A DNA stretch of 64,000 bases from Rebecca billardiae RCC1528. Lineage: Eukaryota > Haptophyta. Numbering within the stretch: position 1 is the first letter of the stretch; each line of letters begins with the position of its first letter. The position numbers and the translations under genes were made by a program. The stretch spans positions 186,001 to 250,000 of the forward strand of contig OZ251231.1 in assembly GCA_965240325.2 (NCBI GenBank), written 5' to 3'. The notes beneath the pieces were generated by a model. It had not been told where the DNA came from. It was given only the letters and a program-made list of their open reading frames with translations, and made no database searches. Positions 51,870-62,757 of this stretch are shown here, piece by piece.

Positions 51870-54270
51870 AAGACTGAGGCTGCCTCAATCATTCACGGCA
51901 TGAAGCACATGCTCGAGAAGGACCGCTGGTACGCCCTCTGCATCACGGAGGCGGTGGCTCTTTGGGTCAGAATCCACCTCAGCCACACCCTTGCAGGTGC
52001 CTTCGGCGCCTCGGACCCCGCCGTGTTCAACAACGCAGTTCGCGCGGCCGACCTTCCGTGGCGGCTACAGCTGCGTGCGGGGACTCGGCTGGCGCGTGTC
52101 GATTGAGGCCAGGACGACGATTCACACGACCCACTGCACTTGCCTGAGCGTGCACGGGCGTAAGCTCTACTGGCTTTGGTTCGGCTGCAGCATCCCGCCC
52201 CGCGAGCCAGATGTCGAGGTCGAACGCGCGCAAGCGCGCGCGCGTGCGCGCCGCTCGCAGCGGCAGCGCAGCGTGCGCTGCGCGCCGATGAGCATCATCG
52301 AGTGGCTCGACTCGCTCCCGTCGGAGATCCCGCCAGACCCGCGCCCGTCGGCGCCATGGCTATGGCCGCACATGTCCGTGCTCTCCACGCTCGCCGTCGC
52401 CGCCCCCGCTGCTGCCCCCGCCTCAGAGCCCGCCGCCGAGCCCGCGCTGCCGCCGGAGACCATCCTCTGCTTCCGCGTGCTCGGCATCACCAACCCCGTA
52501 GGCGCGGCGGATGGCGAGCTGCTGAAGCTGTCGGGCCCGGTCACGGCGCATGTCACGAAGCCGCCCGCGGAAATTGGCGCGTCGTACTGGCGCGAGTTGC
52601 GCCGCGCGGCCGAGGCGCTCGTCAAGGAGCTCATGAACGTGCTCTTGCCGGGCAGCCCGACCAGGGCGCACCGCGCCCTCGGGCTGGGCGACTGGGTCGA
52701 CGCCAACCAGAGCGCGCGTGAGCCCGCGCGGCGGAGAGCGGCTCGGCTGATGGGCAAGCAGGGCGATGCGTTGACGCGCGTCGCGGGGTTGATCAAGGAG
52801 ATGCCCAAGCGCAAGGAGGCGCGAGGCGTGGTCGTGCAGCTGCTCTCGACCCGTGCGCCGATCTTCAGCCGCAACGCGCGAGCATTTCGATCTCAGCGTC
52901 AGCGTGCGCCTCTGGCGCGAGGCGCGTTGGCACGCGAGGCTCTACGGCGAGGGCGAGCCCGTACCCGAGGAGCTGCGGCACGGGCGGCTCAAGGTGCACC
53001 GCGCACATCGCTCGGTCATCCGCGGCTGCCCTTGCTTCCTCGCGTCGATCTCTCAGCGCCTCGGCTCGCGCACCAAGGTGAACGAGCTGAGCAGCGGCGA
53101 GGAGCTCGAACACGGCGCGAGGCGTCGGCGTGCCAGGCGACCGAGCTGCAGAAGACGATCGGCACGGCCGACGCCGCAGCGAGGTTTGTTTCATGGTGAC
53201 CCGGGCGGGTACTCCCTGCACATCATCGCCGTCGGCGGGCCCATATTTGGCCGGCTCGAGCTGATATGCTCATCACGACGCTCAAGCAGGCGCCGTCGTA
53301 CACGGTGGTGCGCCTGCAGCTGATGGTCGACAAAGCACAGGCGAAGGAGGACCACATGGCCGAGTCTGATGACGAGCGGGACGCTGGCGATGACGGCACC
53401 GACATCGACGACGATGACGACGACGACGACGGCACTGATGGTGCGCGGGCCCCGCGCGCGGCGGCGCGCGCGGGCGCGGCAGCGCGCGGGCGCGGCGGTG
53501 GCGGCGACAGCGGCGGCGGCGGCGGCGATGGCGGCGGTGGCGGCGACGGCGGCGGCGGCGGCGGCGGAGTGGCGGCGGCGCGCTCGAGCGGCTCGTTTAT
53601 CTTCAACCCGCGCATCGTGAGCATCACGCCGCTCGGCGCGCTGCACAAGCTCGTGAGCGGCGGCAACGTTGGCGTCAGAGCCGCGCTAGCAAACAAACTG
53701 AGCGCGCAGTGGCCGACGTCGGCGCGCTCATCGGCGCGAGCGATGCTGCGCTCGTGGGTGGCTACGAGGTGATCCGCTCTTCCACACAGGGCTCTCTCGC
53801 GCGCATGCCCGCGCTCGAGCGCATCAAGGGCTTCGTCCGCGCGCTTGCTGACTTCATCCGCAACCCGGCAGCTGCGTCCAGCGATGCACAACCGCACGCC
53901 AAGCGGGCACGCACCGAGCGAGGCAGGACGGGTCGGGGTGACGATGGCGCGTCGGAGAGTGACGAGGAGGAGCTCGATGAGGACGACGAGGACGACGAGG
54001 ACGACGACAGCGACATTGTCAGTGGCTGCGAGGACGACGAGGGACGAGGACGACGACGAGCTGTACCCCGTCGATGACATTGTGAGCAAGGAGACACGCG
54101 ACGGTGTCGTCGGCTACATTGTGCGCTGGGAGGGAGTGGACGGAGCTGGGCAACCGTGGCCCGACTCGTGGGAGCCCGCCGACAACGTGTCGGGCGAACT
54201 CGCTCGAGTTTGAGCGGCAGCACGGCGGAGGGGGTGTCGGCGGGGCGCACTGGCGATGGCGGCCCTCGTA
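51870..54270 (+). pseudogene. Frameshifted gene ending in a chromodomain
   Basis: Protein-like segments run on in all three plus frames: MKHMLEKDRWYALCITEAVA, WRVSIEARTTIHTTHCTCLS, ILCFRVLGITNP ... SYWRELRRAAEALVKELM, REHFDLSVSVRLWREARWHA, YSLHIIAVGGPIFGRLELI, VRLQLMVDKAQAKEDHMAES, FNPRIVSITPLGALHKLVSG, MPALERIKGFVRALADFIRN, an acidic run, then a chromodomain YPVDDIVSKETRDGVVGYIV + RWEGVD ... DSWEPADN and, one frame on, LEFERQHG. At least six frame changes occur without plausible introns, so this is a decayed gene or a region of indel errors. A C-terminal chromodomain after a long unfamiliar body suggests a transposable element protein, but I see no integrase or transposase motif. Confidence 0.55.
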
Positions 54271-54916
54271 ACGGACTTCCGCGCTGCCCTATTTGGGATC
54301 CGACAGGGATCCGATTTGTTACCTATATATTTAATGGTAAACTGTAGTACCGCGGCGCGCGCGCGCTCAACTTGTTGGAACATCATCTATTTATTCGACT
54401 GGGTCATCGACTCATCGCCATCGAACTCTAATGACGAACCAGTTTGCGACCGCATCCCCGCGCCCGAATCGTCAATCCCCCCCCGGGCACCTGCTATGAA
54501 AACGTGATATGGTATCAACCGTAGATTAATATGTGCCGTCGCAACGACATATCGCAGCTCAAGCCCCACCACGTATGTCGGTGCGGGTAGGCATTAACCG
54601 TAAATGCCATCACAGCTTGAAAAAGCGACGCTTCCGTCTAATCAGACGACAAATGACTAAATGAGCCATCAGAGGCCGCGGGAAACAACACCTCTCTTTC
54701 AGGGTTGATATAGGGTATGTTGCAACGAACTCTCATTAAAGTCATTCATCAGGGCTCGCGGACCAATGACGAGCGTGCTCGCGGTTGCGTGGAACGCGCT
54801 GAATGGCGAATAGATACCGCTTCCAATCAACCAGCCCATCAACCAAAGGGGCGAGGTATCTCAAGGGCCCGACTCCCGCGCGCCCGACTCCCGAGGGAGC
54901 TCTCGGAAAAACGAAC
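54271..54916. other. Intergenic, AT-richer
   Basis: No recognised gene. Lower GC than the downstream coding region; presumed promoter side of the receiver-domain gene. The frame of that gene is open from ATG 54803. Confidence 0.35.
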
Positions 54917-56866
54917 ATGACAAGCGACGCCGTCCAACTGCGCCCGCGGCGGAGGAGCCGAAGTCACTCGACCTCACCCGCGATGGGCGCGAACCACGGT
55001 GCCGCCACGCTACACGCGCTCCAGGACACCGTGTGCAACCCGCTCGTGCGCGCGGCGACGCTCGTCGACGGCATGCGCCACTCGGCGCACATGCTGCGCG
55101 CAGGCGACCAGTCCACCTCGGCTGTGGCCGACCTCCTCGCGATGGTCTCGGGCGAGATCTCGGACGCGCTCGAGAAGCTGCAGGTCGCCGTCTCTACCAG
55201 CGCCATCATCCAGCGCGACTACGAGCCGCAGGTCGTCGCGCTCGAGATCGGCCAGCTGGTCGACAACGTGCGCGCGGCGCTGCCGCGCGTGAGCGTCGCG
55301 TGCACGGCGGGCACGGCGCGCGAGGACACGGTGGAGGTGGACGTCATGCTCGTGTGCATGGCGGCGCGCGCGCTCGCCAGCCTCGCGCGCGCCTCCGCCG
55401 CCGAGCCCTCCGCGCTCGCGCTCAGCCTCGGGCTCGAGGCGCGTACGCTCAGCGTGCGCGTGAGCACCGCTCGCGCCGCCGACGTCGCCGCCGCGCCGCC
55501 CCCGGCGGCGGACGAGCCGCTGCGCTCCTCCGACTCGTTGTCCGAGCAGGAGGACCTCCTCGAGGCGTGCGCGCTCGCCCTCAACGGCCGCGTGCGATGG
55601 CTCGCGCACGAGGAGTGCGCGGCCACTGCCGACGCGTGCGCCGAGTGCGTGGCCGCCACCGGCCCCGACTGCGCGGCGACGCCGGCGCCGGATTCGCCCG
55701 ACGCCATCACCGCGCGGTTCCCGCAGCCGCTCCGCGAGGGCCAGGAGCACTGCGCGGCCCCCGCCGCGGCCGACGACGCCTCCCCGCCCGCGCCGCCCAC
55801 CCCGGCGGCGCGCCGCGTCTTCGCCGAGCTCAGCGTGCCCGTGCTGCCGCACGCGCCCACCGCTGAGACGATCGACAACTTCCGCCTGCCGCTCGGTGCG
55901 ACCGTCGTGATCGTGGACGACTCGCGCATCACGCGCACGATCGTGCGCTCGCGCGTGCTCGCGCAGCTGTGCGCGCCGGGCGTGCAGCCGCTCGTCATCC
56001 CGCCCGTCGAGACCCGCGACGAGGACCCCGAGGCGCAGCGCGCGCTGCGCGCGTATGCGTCCACACTGGCCGCGCTCGTGCGCGCCGGCCCCGTCGTCCT
56101 CTTCTCCGACCACGACCTCGGCGTGGGCGTGCCGACGGGCGCGCAGGTGATCCAGCACGTGCGCGCGACCGTGCCCGAGGCGGAGACCAACCTCGTCGCG
56201 TGCGTCGTCTCCGCCAACGGCTCCACGCCCGACCGGCGCGGCTACACCGAAATGGGCGCAGACGTGTTCGTCTCAAAGGCGCTCGATGGCGTGCGGAACG
56301 CGCGGCTGGCGATCGCGCGCTCGTGCGCGCGCCGGTTCAGGGCGTGGTGGCCCACGGCGCCGACGGCGCGGCCGACCGCCGGCGCGGCCGAGGACGACGA
56401 GCAAGACGCGCTGCCCAGCGCCCTCGCCGCGCCCGGACTCCGCAGGCAGCGCAAGCGCTACCACTCGAGCTCGGCCGCCGAGCGCCAGCCACGCGCGCCT
56501 GCCGGCGGCCATCACATTCCGCTCAGCGCGGCTGTGCTGAGCATCAGTGAGCTGCGCGAGTGCGTGCCGCCGACAATCGTCCACTCGCACTCGACGCCGC
56601 CGGGCGCGGAGTCGCCCGTGCCGACGCGCGCCGGCCCGCTCGTGCGCACACGCTCGTCCAGCGAGCACGCCTCCGATGCGCAGTGGGGCGCGTGGCAGGA
56701 CGCGGTCAGCCCCGCGCGCGCCAGCGCGTCTACTGCGGCGGCTGCACCGGCGTCGGCCTCGTCCTCGTGGCAGGATGCGCTGAGGCCCGCTCGCGCTGCC
56801 ACTGCGGCGGCTGCGGCGGCTGCACCAGCATCGGACTCGTCCTCGTCGTCCGACACGGACCGGTGA
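54917..56866 (+). CDS. Pseudo-histidine kinase with receiver domain
   Basis: 649 residues from ATG 54917 (alternative ATG 54803 adds 38). Residues ~25-190 resemble a histidine-kinase dimerisation/ATPase region, e.g. LHALQDTVCNPLVRAATLVD, but the HEIRNPL-type phosphoacceptor His is Asp (DTVCNPL), and no N-, G1- or G2-box is evident. Residues ~325-465 are a receiver domain: VVIVDDSRITR (acidic pair), LFSDHDLG (phosphoacceptor Asp ~397), CVVSANGS, and FVSKAL (conserved Lys). The tail is low-complexity with Ser runs and a repeated WQDA segment. It is thus a receiver protein whose kinase half has probably lost catalysis and may be phosphorylated by another kinase. Confidence 0.7.
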   Translation: MTSDAVQLRPRRRSRSHSTSPAMGANHGAATLHALQDTVCNPLVRAATLVDGMRHSAHMLRAGDQSTSAVADLLAMVSGEISDALEKLQVAVSTSAIIQRDYEPQVVALEIGQLVDNVRAALPRVSVACTAGTAREDTVEVDVMLVCMAARALASLARASAAEPSALALSLGLEARTLSVRVSTARAADVAAAPPPAADEPLRSSDSLSEQEDLLEACALALNGRVRWLAHEECAATADACAECVAATGPDCAATPAPDSPDAITARFPQPLREGQEHCAAPAAADDASPPAPPTPAARRVFAELSVPVLPHAPTAETIDNFRLPLGATVVIVDDSRITRTIVRSRVLAQLCAPGVQPLVIPPVETRDEDPEAQRALRAYASTLAALVRAGPVVLFSDHDLGVGVPTGAQVIQHVRATVPEAETNLVACVVSANGSTPDRRGYTEMGADVFVSKALDGVRNARLAIARSCARRFRAWWPTAPTARPTAGAAEDDEQDALPSALAAPGLRRQRKRYHSSSAAERQPRAPAGGHHIPLSAAVLSISELRECVPPTIVHSHSTPPGAESPVPTRAGPLVRTRSSSEHASDAQWGAWQDAVSPARASASTAAAAPASASSSWQDALRPARAATAAAAAAAPASDSSSSSDTDR

Positions 56867-57082
56867 GACGGCAACGGCCCGACGCAACGGCCGGTGCGGA
56901 GTGGCGTTGTCACTTACCGTTGACGTAGCTACTAGCTATTAGCTTAGCTTACCGTGCATGACATCGGACTGACAGTCGAATTTGGCTGCGCTAGATAATT
57001 AGTGAGATGAGCAAGTTAATCAGTATATATATATATATATATATTTATTATAATAATTTATTATAATAATTATATATGACGG
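56867..57082. other. AT-rich 3' flank
   Basis: Includes a (TA)n tract at 57024-57043 followed by TTTATTATAATAATTTATTA-type sequence to ~57076, directly abutting the dispersed repeat. Confidence 0.5.
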
Positions 57083-58635
57083 AAGGCGCGGACGCATTCT
57101 ATGTCGTGTCTGTTGCACTCTGAGCCTGACGCTTGTCCGATGCTGCCACGCCGTTAAATATAACCTACTCGACCATGCGCGTGCAATATGGCTGGGTAGT
57201 TGTAGGTTCCGCGGGACGGTCGACGCGATGACGATATATGATATATTGAAAATCAGTCAGCGGTCGCTGACTCATCCAGATATTCAAAGTGAAAGCTCGC
57301 AGTACTGATTCAGAGTGATGACTCAGAGTTGAGTCAGACTTACAGTCCGCGGCCCCGCGGTCCGATCGAACGACGACCGCGCGCGAATTTATTTTTAAAT
57401 AGTACTAACTCTGCCCTGGCGGGCGGGGGCGTCGGCGGGCCGTGCCAGTGCTGTCGCAATGTTTCCTCTGCGGGTTCGCGTCTTTCCGCAGCATTCGCTC
57501 GTGGCCGTGCCGGTGCCGGTGGGTGATGGACAGTCGGACCAGTGACACCTGTGAAGTTCTCCCACGCGGTGGGCGGTACGCGTCTGTGCGCATCAGCGAG
57601 GCCCGCACCCACGAGGGAATGTGCAGCACGCGGGGCAGGGCGGGTAGCCCGTTGCTCCACGCGAGCGCGGGTACGCGCTGTATGTGCCGCATCTCGACCG
57701 CGATGGCGTAATCGAGCGCCTCGCCACCAACGAAGCCGCCAGAGTAGATCGTGTGCATGCATGTCCTCCTGCCGCCAGCCGAGAGCGGTCGTCGCGAGGA
57801 CGCTTGCCGATGTCCGCTCCGGGCATGATGGGCTCGGCGCAGGTCGCGTTGACATCATACACGACCGCCACGCTGAGCACGAGCGCGTTGACGTTCACGC
57901 GGTCGTCGCTCTTCGCCTCTTCGACAGGTCTGGCGCCCGCGTGTTTGGCGGCACGAGGAGCTGTTGGTTGTGCGCGCGCGCGCGCACAGCGACAGCGTGT
58001 GCCACTCGCGATCGAGAGTGGGCACGAGCTGCTCACGCAGGCACACGAATCGCAGCGCATCCGTCACCGGCGTGACGACGTCCGCCTCGTCCCGCAGCGC
58101 CTGCGCCATGGACGAGGATGGCGCGTCGATGTTGCATGCTCGACGATTCATCTCTCTGCGGATGGCATCACGGGCTTGTCTGTGTCGCGCTGCGGCGAGG
58201 GTCGCCAACTCGCGAAGACGCGGTTGCTGCCACGGCGACAGACCTGGGAGGTGCGTCCGCTGCGCGTCGTACGCCGTTGGCGCTGCGCTTCCGTCGCATT
58301 GGTCACCGTGGACGCCATGCAGGCCAGGCCGGACGTGGGCTTCGGCTGAGGGACCGCGACAGACAGTCCGGTGCGCGGATTCCGGCGATCGAGTTCCGGG
58401 AGGCCGCGCCAAATCTTGCGTCGCGTGCGATGGCGCTTCCCGCCCGCGAGACACCTCGTGATGAGGGCCTTTCCGCACCGAGCCCGACGCGCGGCGGTGG
58501 ATCGCGCGAGGTGGTTGTCGTGCGCAGCGCTTGATACTATGGCCCGTGCGAGCGTTCGACGGCAAGTCGGGCGAGGACCGCCCCAGGTCGCACGATCGTG
58601 TCGACGCGCCGAGCGTACCTCCAAACGCGTCGACT
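57083..58635 (+). repeat. Dispersed repeat, copy B
   Basis: Direct-orientation partner of 21204-22599. It carries the same minus-strand reading segments (GKRPRDDRSRLAA here out of frame), with an extra base near 57800 and a CATG duplication near 57762 that break the frame open in copy A. The stretch 57166-57540 is not shared. Confidence 0.85.
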
Positions 58636-58999
58636 TTGGCCCACGTTCGACCTGCACGCGAGACGACGAGGGGAGTACTCGCGAATCAGGCGAAAACACC
58701 CTTCGGGAGTCCCCGCGTGGTGTCCGCGCCGGCGTTGGATTTGGCGCGCGCGGCCCACGCACTCCGCGCCATGACGCAACTCTTTTTCGGCCGAGCGTCC
58801 CCAGTGGGAGGGAGCTGCGAGGGCGCCCGGTAGTGAGCGAGGCGATTTTCTTTTCTTTGCGAGGCGATTTTCTCTTTTTCCTTTTACGGCCCGCCATAAC
58901 TATAAAGCCGTACTTATCGGTGATGGAATATGATGCTGCTAAGGCCGCCTACGACGTTGAGTCGGAGTCACACGTACGCCAGTCGCGTCGTAGGCTGCT
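58636..58999. other. Spacer with inverted match to 21.4 kb
   Basis: 58785-58840 matches 21425-21478 in reverse orientation, and TACGGCCCGCCATA near 58885 matches the complement of a segment near 19446. A GCGAGGCGATTTTCT unit is repeated at 58839 and 58859. Confidence 0.55.
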
Positions 59000-60271
59000 T
59001 CACTGCCCACTACGCTCACTACTACTGCTGCCATCGCCGGCATCGCCGTGCTCGGCGACTGCGCCGCAGTGCACGCACCGCCTGAGCCGCGTGCGATCAG
59101 CGCGCGCGGCATGCTCGTCCGCCGCGGCGGGCAGCCCGGCGCGCACGGGGTACGTCAGGCCGGAGCCGCACTCGGCGCGCTGCACGCAGCGTAGCGCGTC
59201 CAGCCGCTCGCTGAGCTCCGCCTCGGCGAGTGCGTCCGCGCACGCGCAGCGCTCGCAGCCGCACTCAAAGCCGTAGTGCTCTTGCAAGTAGCGCGCGCGC
59301 GCGGCGGGGCCGTCGGCGGAGGCGGCGTAGCAGTGGAGGAGCTCGGTGCCCTCCGGCAGCTCGCGCAGCGCGACAAGCTGGAACAGCGGCGGCGCGCCGC
59401 GCTCGTCCTCCGCCGCGCCGTCCGCGCGCGCGCCGCTGCCGCCATCATCCGCGCGCGGCACGGAATCATCCGCGCGCGGCGCGGAATCAGACGTGAGCGG
59501 CACAGAATCAAACAGCACGTTCGGTGCGCACGAGTGGTTGAGCAGGTGCAGCGCGCTGACGAAGCTGGCAAGCGCGAGGTCGCACCCGCCCGGCCCCGTC
59601 ACACCGAACGCGTTCGCCTGGTGCCGGTTGAGCACGTCGTACAGCTCGGCGGGCGGCACGCGCGCGCGCGGCGGCAGTGCGCGCAGCGCCGTGACCACCG
59701 CGGCGCGCACCGGCTCGGCGCTGCGGCGCGTGCGCGAGATCGGGCGCAGGCGGCGCGCGTACGAGGCGTACGAGACGCGCTCGGCGTCGGGCGCGCCGGG
59801 GAACGGGCGCACGCTGCGCCCGGCCGCACGGTCCGCCAGGATGCGCACCGCCTGCGCAGCGAGGTCGAGCGTTCCCTCCGGCAGCTCGCCCGACTCAGCC
59901 ATGGCGCGCAGGGCGAGCAGGGCGGCGCACTCGGCGGCGTCGTGCGAGGTTGCGGCGGCGGCGCGGGCGCATGGCTCAGAGCAGAAGTGCACCATGCCGC
60001 ACGCGTCGCAGCGCAGCGCCCACTCGTGCCCGCCCGCGCGCCGGCGCGCGTCGGCGAGGCACGTTGCACACACGCGCGCGCGCGCGGTGCTCGCGACCGT
60101 GCACGCGAGCGGGCGCTCGACGAGGAGGCGCTCGCCCGCGCGGATGGTCCGCGTGGCGTGCAGCCCGAGGCCGCCCTCCGCGCACAGCGCGGAGGGCGCG
60201 AGCGAGACCGGTGCGCCCTGTGCGCGGAGGCACGCGGCGAGCTCGGCCGCGTCCGGGCGCGCTGCCGCCAT
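59000..60271 (-). CDS. SMYD-type SET/MYND lysine methyltransferase
   Basis: 423 residues, single exon. N-terminal SET half (~20-60, GGLGLHATRTIRAGERLLVE) is split by a MYND zinc finger (~68-115: CATCLADARRR ... CDACGMVHFCSEPC ... HDAAEC). The SET core follows with RHQANAFGV, LLNHSCAPNVLF and TELLHCYA, then the Cys-rich post-SET FECGCERCAC. An Asp/Arg-rich insert (~275-310) interrupts the SET core after NHSCAPN. SMYD enzymes methylate histone and non-histone lysines using S-adenosylmethionine. The C-terminal tetratricopeptide-like domain of animal SMYDs is short or missing; the tail has one further CxxC. The start is 85 bp from the 651-bp inverted repeat. Confidence 0.9.
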   Translation of the reverse strand: MAAARPDAAELAACLRAQGAPVSLAPSALCAEGGLGLHATRTIRAGERLLVERPLACTVASTARARVCATCLADARRRAGGHEWALRCDACGMVHFCSEPCARAAAATSHDAAECAALLALRAMAESGELPEGTLDLAAQAVRILADRAAGRSVRPFPGAPDAERVSYASYARRLRPISRTRRSAEPVRAAVVTALRALPPRARVPPAELYDVLNRHQANAFGVTGPGGCDLALASFVSALHLLNHSCAPNVLFDSVPLTSDSAPRADDSVPRADDGGSGARADGAAEDERGAPPLFQLVALRELPEGTELLHCYAASADGPAARARYLQEHYGFECGCERCACADALAEAELSERLDALRCVQRAECGSGLTYPVRAGLPAAADEHAARADRTRLRRCVHCGAVAEHGDAGDGSSSSERSGQ

Positions 60272-60355
60272 CGTCGTTTCGCGCGCGTGCCGCTTCGTTG
60301 CCTTCGTGCAGCCGGCTGCAGCAGCTCTTCACCGCTGTTTCGCATCGTCCGTTAC

Positions 60356-61006
60356 ATAAGGCTATTTCAGAACCGTTACGGCTTCTATTTGTCCGGAGTC
60401 TGAATACGGGAATTGGAGTGGCGCGCGAGGAGCTCAGAAGGTACACTGGGCCCCGGCCAGGCAGCGGCTGGGCGATGGCAACGTGCGTCGTGGGAGGGGC
60501 ACGTTCGCGGTGCTGTGCGGCCGGGTGCGCGTGGGTGGAGAAGGCGAGGCTCGCGTACGTGCAGGAGCCGCAGCTTTAGGGCCTCAGGTCGCTCCAGCAC
60601 GGCTGCGGCGTCGGCTTGCCCCCGCCCGCGCCTACCGTGGGCTACGAGCGTTGGCTCTTCTGCGACGAGCACGACCCTGCTGCTCTAGCGCTGATCGGCG
60701 ACGTCGTCGTGGTTGAGAGCCTCTTCGGTAGTCCCGGTCCGCGTCGTCACGGCGATCTGAGGTGTGCGAGCTACGTGCGAAGCTGCACGTGCAACGCACT
60801 CTGCTCTCGCGCGCGCGCGCACAGTCGACAACACGACATCTGCTTCTGGCGCAGCCTGTCATAACAGCGGCTTCGGCGCGCCCTCGCAGGCGCGCGCGGT
60901 TAATCCCTGTCGTGCGCGCACACGGCCAACGCGTGCGTGCGGCTGCGCGTTCGCGCATGCCGTCGAGCATCAAGGCGTCTTGCGTGCACCGCTGGTCCGC
61001 CCGTCC
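60356..61006 (+). repeat. Long inverted repeat, left arm (651 bp)
   Basis: Starts ATAAGGCTATTTCAG and matches the reverse complement of 61967-62617 with one mismatch noticed by eye (near 60763). Contains symmetrical open frames that exist in both arms. Confidence 0.92.
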
Positions 61007-61966
61007 GCTGGCGTCTGTGGCAGCCGAGTAGTCAGTATACGTCTGTACTAGCGCTCTAGCAGTGTCATTGATGCGGTCGGCAGCGCGAGATCGACCTGGG
61101 CACCTCGGATGATGTGCCCCTGAGTTGCAGTCAGAGGCGCCAGACCCAGATCGGGCCCGGCGCCTGAACCTGGGCTACTTGTCAGCGGCACGGCCGCAGC
61201 TTGGCCAGCTTCTTGCTGGCTTGGGCGGTCCACTCCGGTCGGCCAGCGGCCGGCGCGCAGTAAATAGCTCATCCAGAGGCCGCGTGTCGCGCGTTCAGCC
61301 GCGCTGCCGAGCTCTAGCTGCACTTCGCCACGAGCTCATGCAGCGCCGCGAGCGCTGTGTCGCGCTGATCGGCGTACTCACCCGGCGCCGCCACCAATAG
61401 GTCGATGCATACGGGCCACACGGCCATGGCGATGAAGTGGCCAGCGGCTGCGTGGGGCTGGCCCTCGCGCAGCAGCCGCTGCCTGTCCACGTCGAAGCGC
61501 CGCGCGTACCTGCCACCGTCTGCGGCGTGGCTGCGTACACTTGTCGCCAAACGCCGCGTCCGCGTCCGTCTCCTAGCCGCGCACCGCGTGCCACTCGGCG
61601 CGCAGCTGGTGCAGCTTGGGCACTGGCGGGCAGCGCGGCGCGGAGCGCGGCGTGGTTCCCGGGCATTAGCATGTGCCGCATGCCCTTGGTCATGTCGCCC
61701 ATCCTGTGCGCCAGCGCGGCCAGCAGCTTGCCCTGACGGTCACAGGCCGACGGACGCTTGAGCGTACTGCCCAAGGAGAGAGTGCCTCCGCCGTATCCTC
61801 CACCGGGTGGCGAGAGTATCACATAAATCTTCACCGTGCTCCCCGTCCGATTGTGCGGCTTGGTAACCGCGTGCCTGCCAGTCGAAGAAGTGGCCAGCCG
61901 CTCCTGCCCCGACTCCGCGAGAGCAGCAGCATCGTAACTGCTACCGTACACTTGGCTCTCGACCAG
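61007..61966 (-). pseudogene. Core between the inverted arms, degraded coding remnants
   Basis: 960 bp. On the minus strand protein-like segments appear in different frames: KLLAALAHRMGDMTKGMRHM, KLHQLRAEWHAVRG and RFDVDRQRLLREGQPHAAAG ... ALAALHELVAKCS with a stop at 61314. Frame changes and a stop separate them, so any gene is broken here. Not recognised; may be the cargo of a foldback-type element. Confidence 0.4.
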
Positions 61967-62617
61967 GGACGGGCGGACCAGCGGTGCACGCAAGACGCCT
62001 TGATGCTCGACGGCATGCGCGAACGCGCAGCCGCACGCACGCGTTGGCCGTGTGCGCGCACGACAGGGATTAACCGCGCGCGCCTGCGAGGGCGCGCCGA
62101 AGCCGCTGTTATGACAGGCTGCGCCAGAAGCAGATGTCGTGTTGTCGACTGTGCGCGCGCGCGCGAGAGCAGAGTGCGTTGCACGTGCAGCTTCGCACGT
62201 AGCTCGCGCACCTCAGATCGCCGTGACGACGCGGACCGGGACTACCGAAGAGGCTCTCAACCACGACGACGTCGCCGATCAGCGCTAGAGCAGCAGGGTC
62301 GTGCTCGTCGCAGAAGAGCCAACGCTCGTAGCCCACGGTAGGCGCGGGCGGGGGCAAGCCGACGCCGCAGCCGTGCTGGAGCGACCTGAGGCCCTAAAGC
62401 TGCGGCTCCTGCACGTACGCGAGCCTCGCCTTCTCCACCCACGCGCACCCGGCCGCACAGCACCGCGAACGTGCCCCTCCCACGACGCACGTTGCCATCG
62501 CCCAGCCGCTGCCTGGCCGGGGCCCAGTGTACCTTCTGAGCTCCTCGCGCGCCACTCCAATTCCCGTATTCAGACTCCGGACAAATAGAAGCCGTAACGG
62601 TTCTGAAATAGCCTTAT
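61967..62617 (-). repeat. Long inverted repeat, right arm (651 bp)
   Basis: Reverse-complement partner of 60356-61006, ending ...CTGAAATAGCCTTAT 140 bp before the TTLL start codon. No clear target duplication is seen at the outer borders. Confidence 0.92.
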
Positions 62618-62757
62618 CACGACTTCACGAGTTATCTCCACCGCAGCTTTCATTCAGCTTCATCTTCCGTAACAGCGCAGGCCGACGACAGGCCGAGTGC
62701 TGCAGTGGTCAAGGCAGCGCCGGCGCCACTTGGCCCCCGTGGCTCGCCCGGCACGCG

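Noticed and set aside
62527-62757. Upstream extension of the TTLL frame
   Set aside because: The 77 codons before ATG 62758 partly lie in the inverted-repeat arm and have no TTLL similarity.
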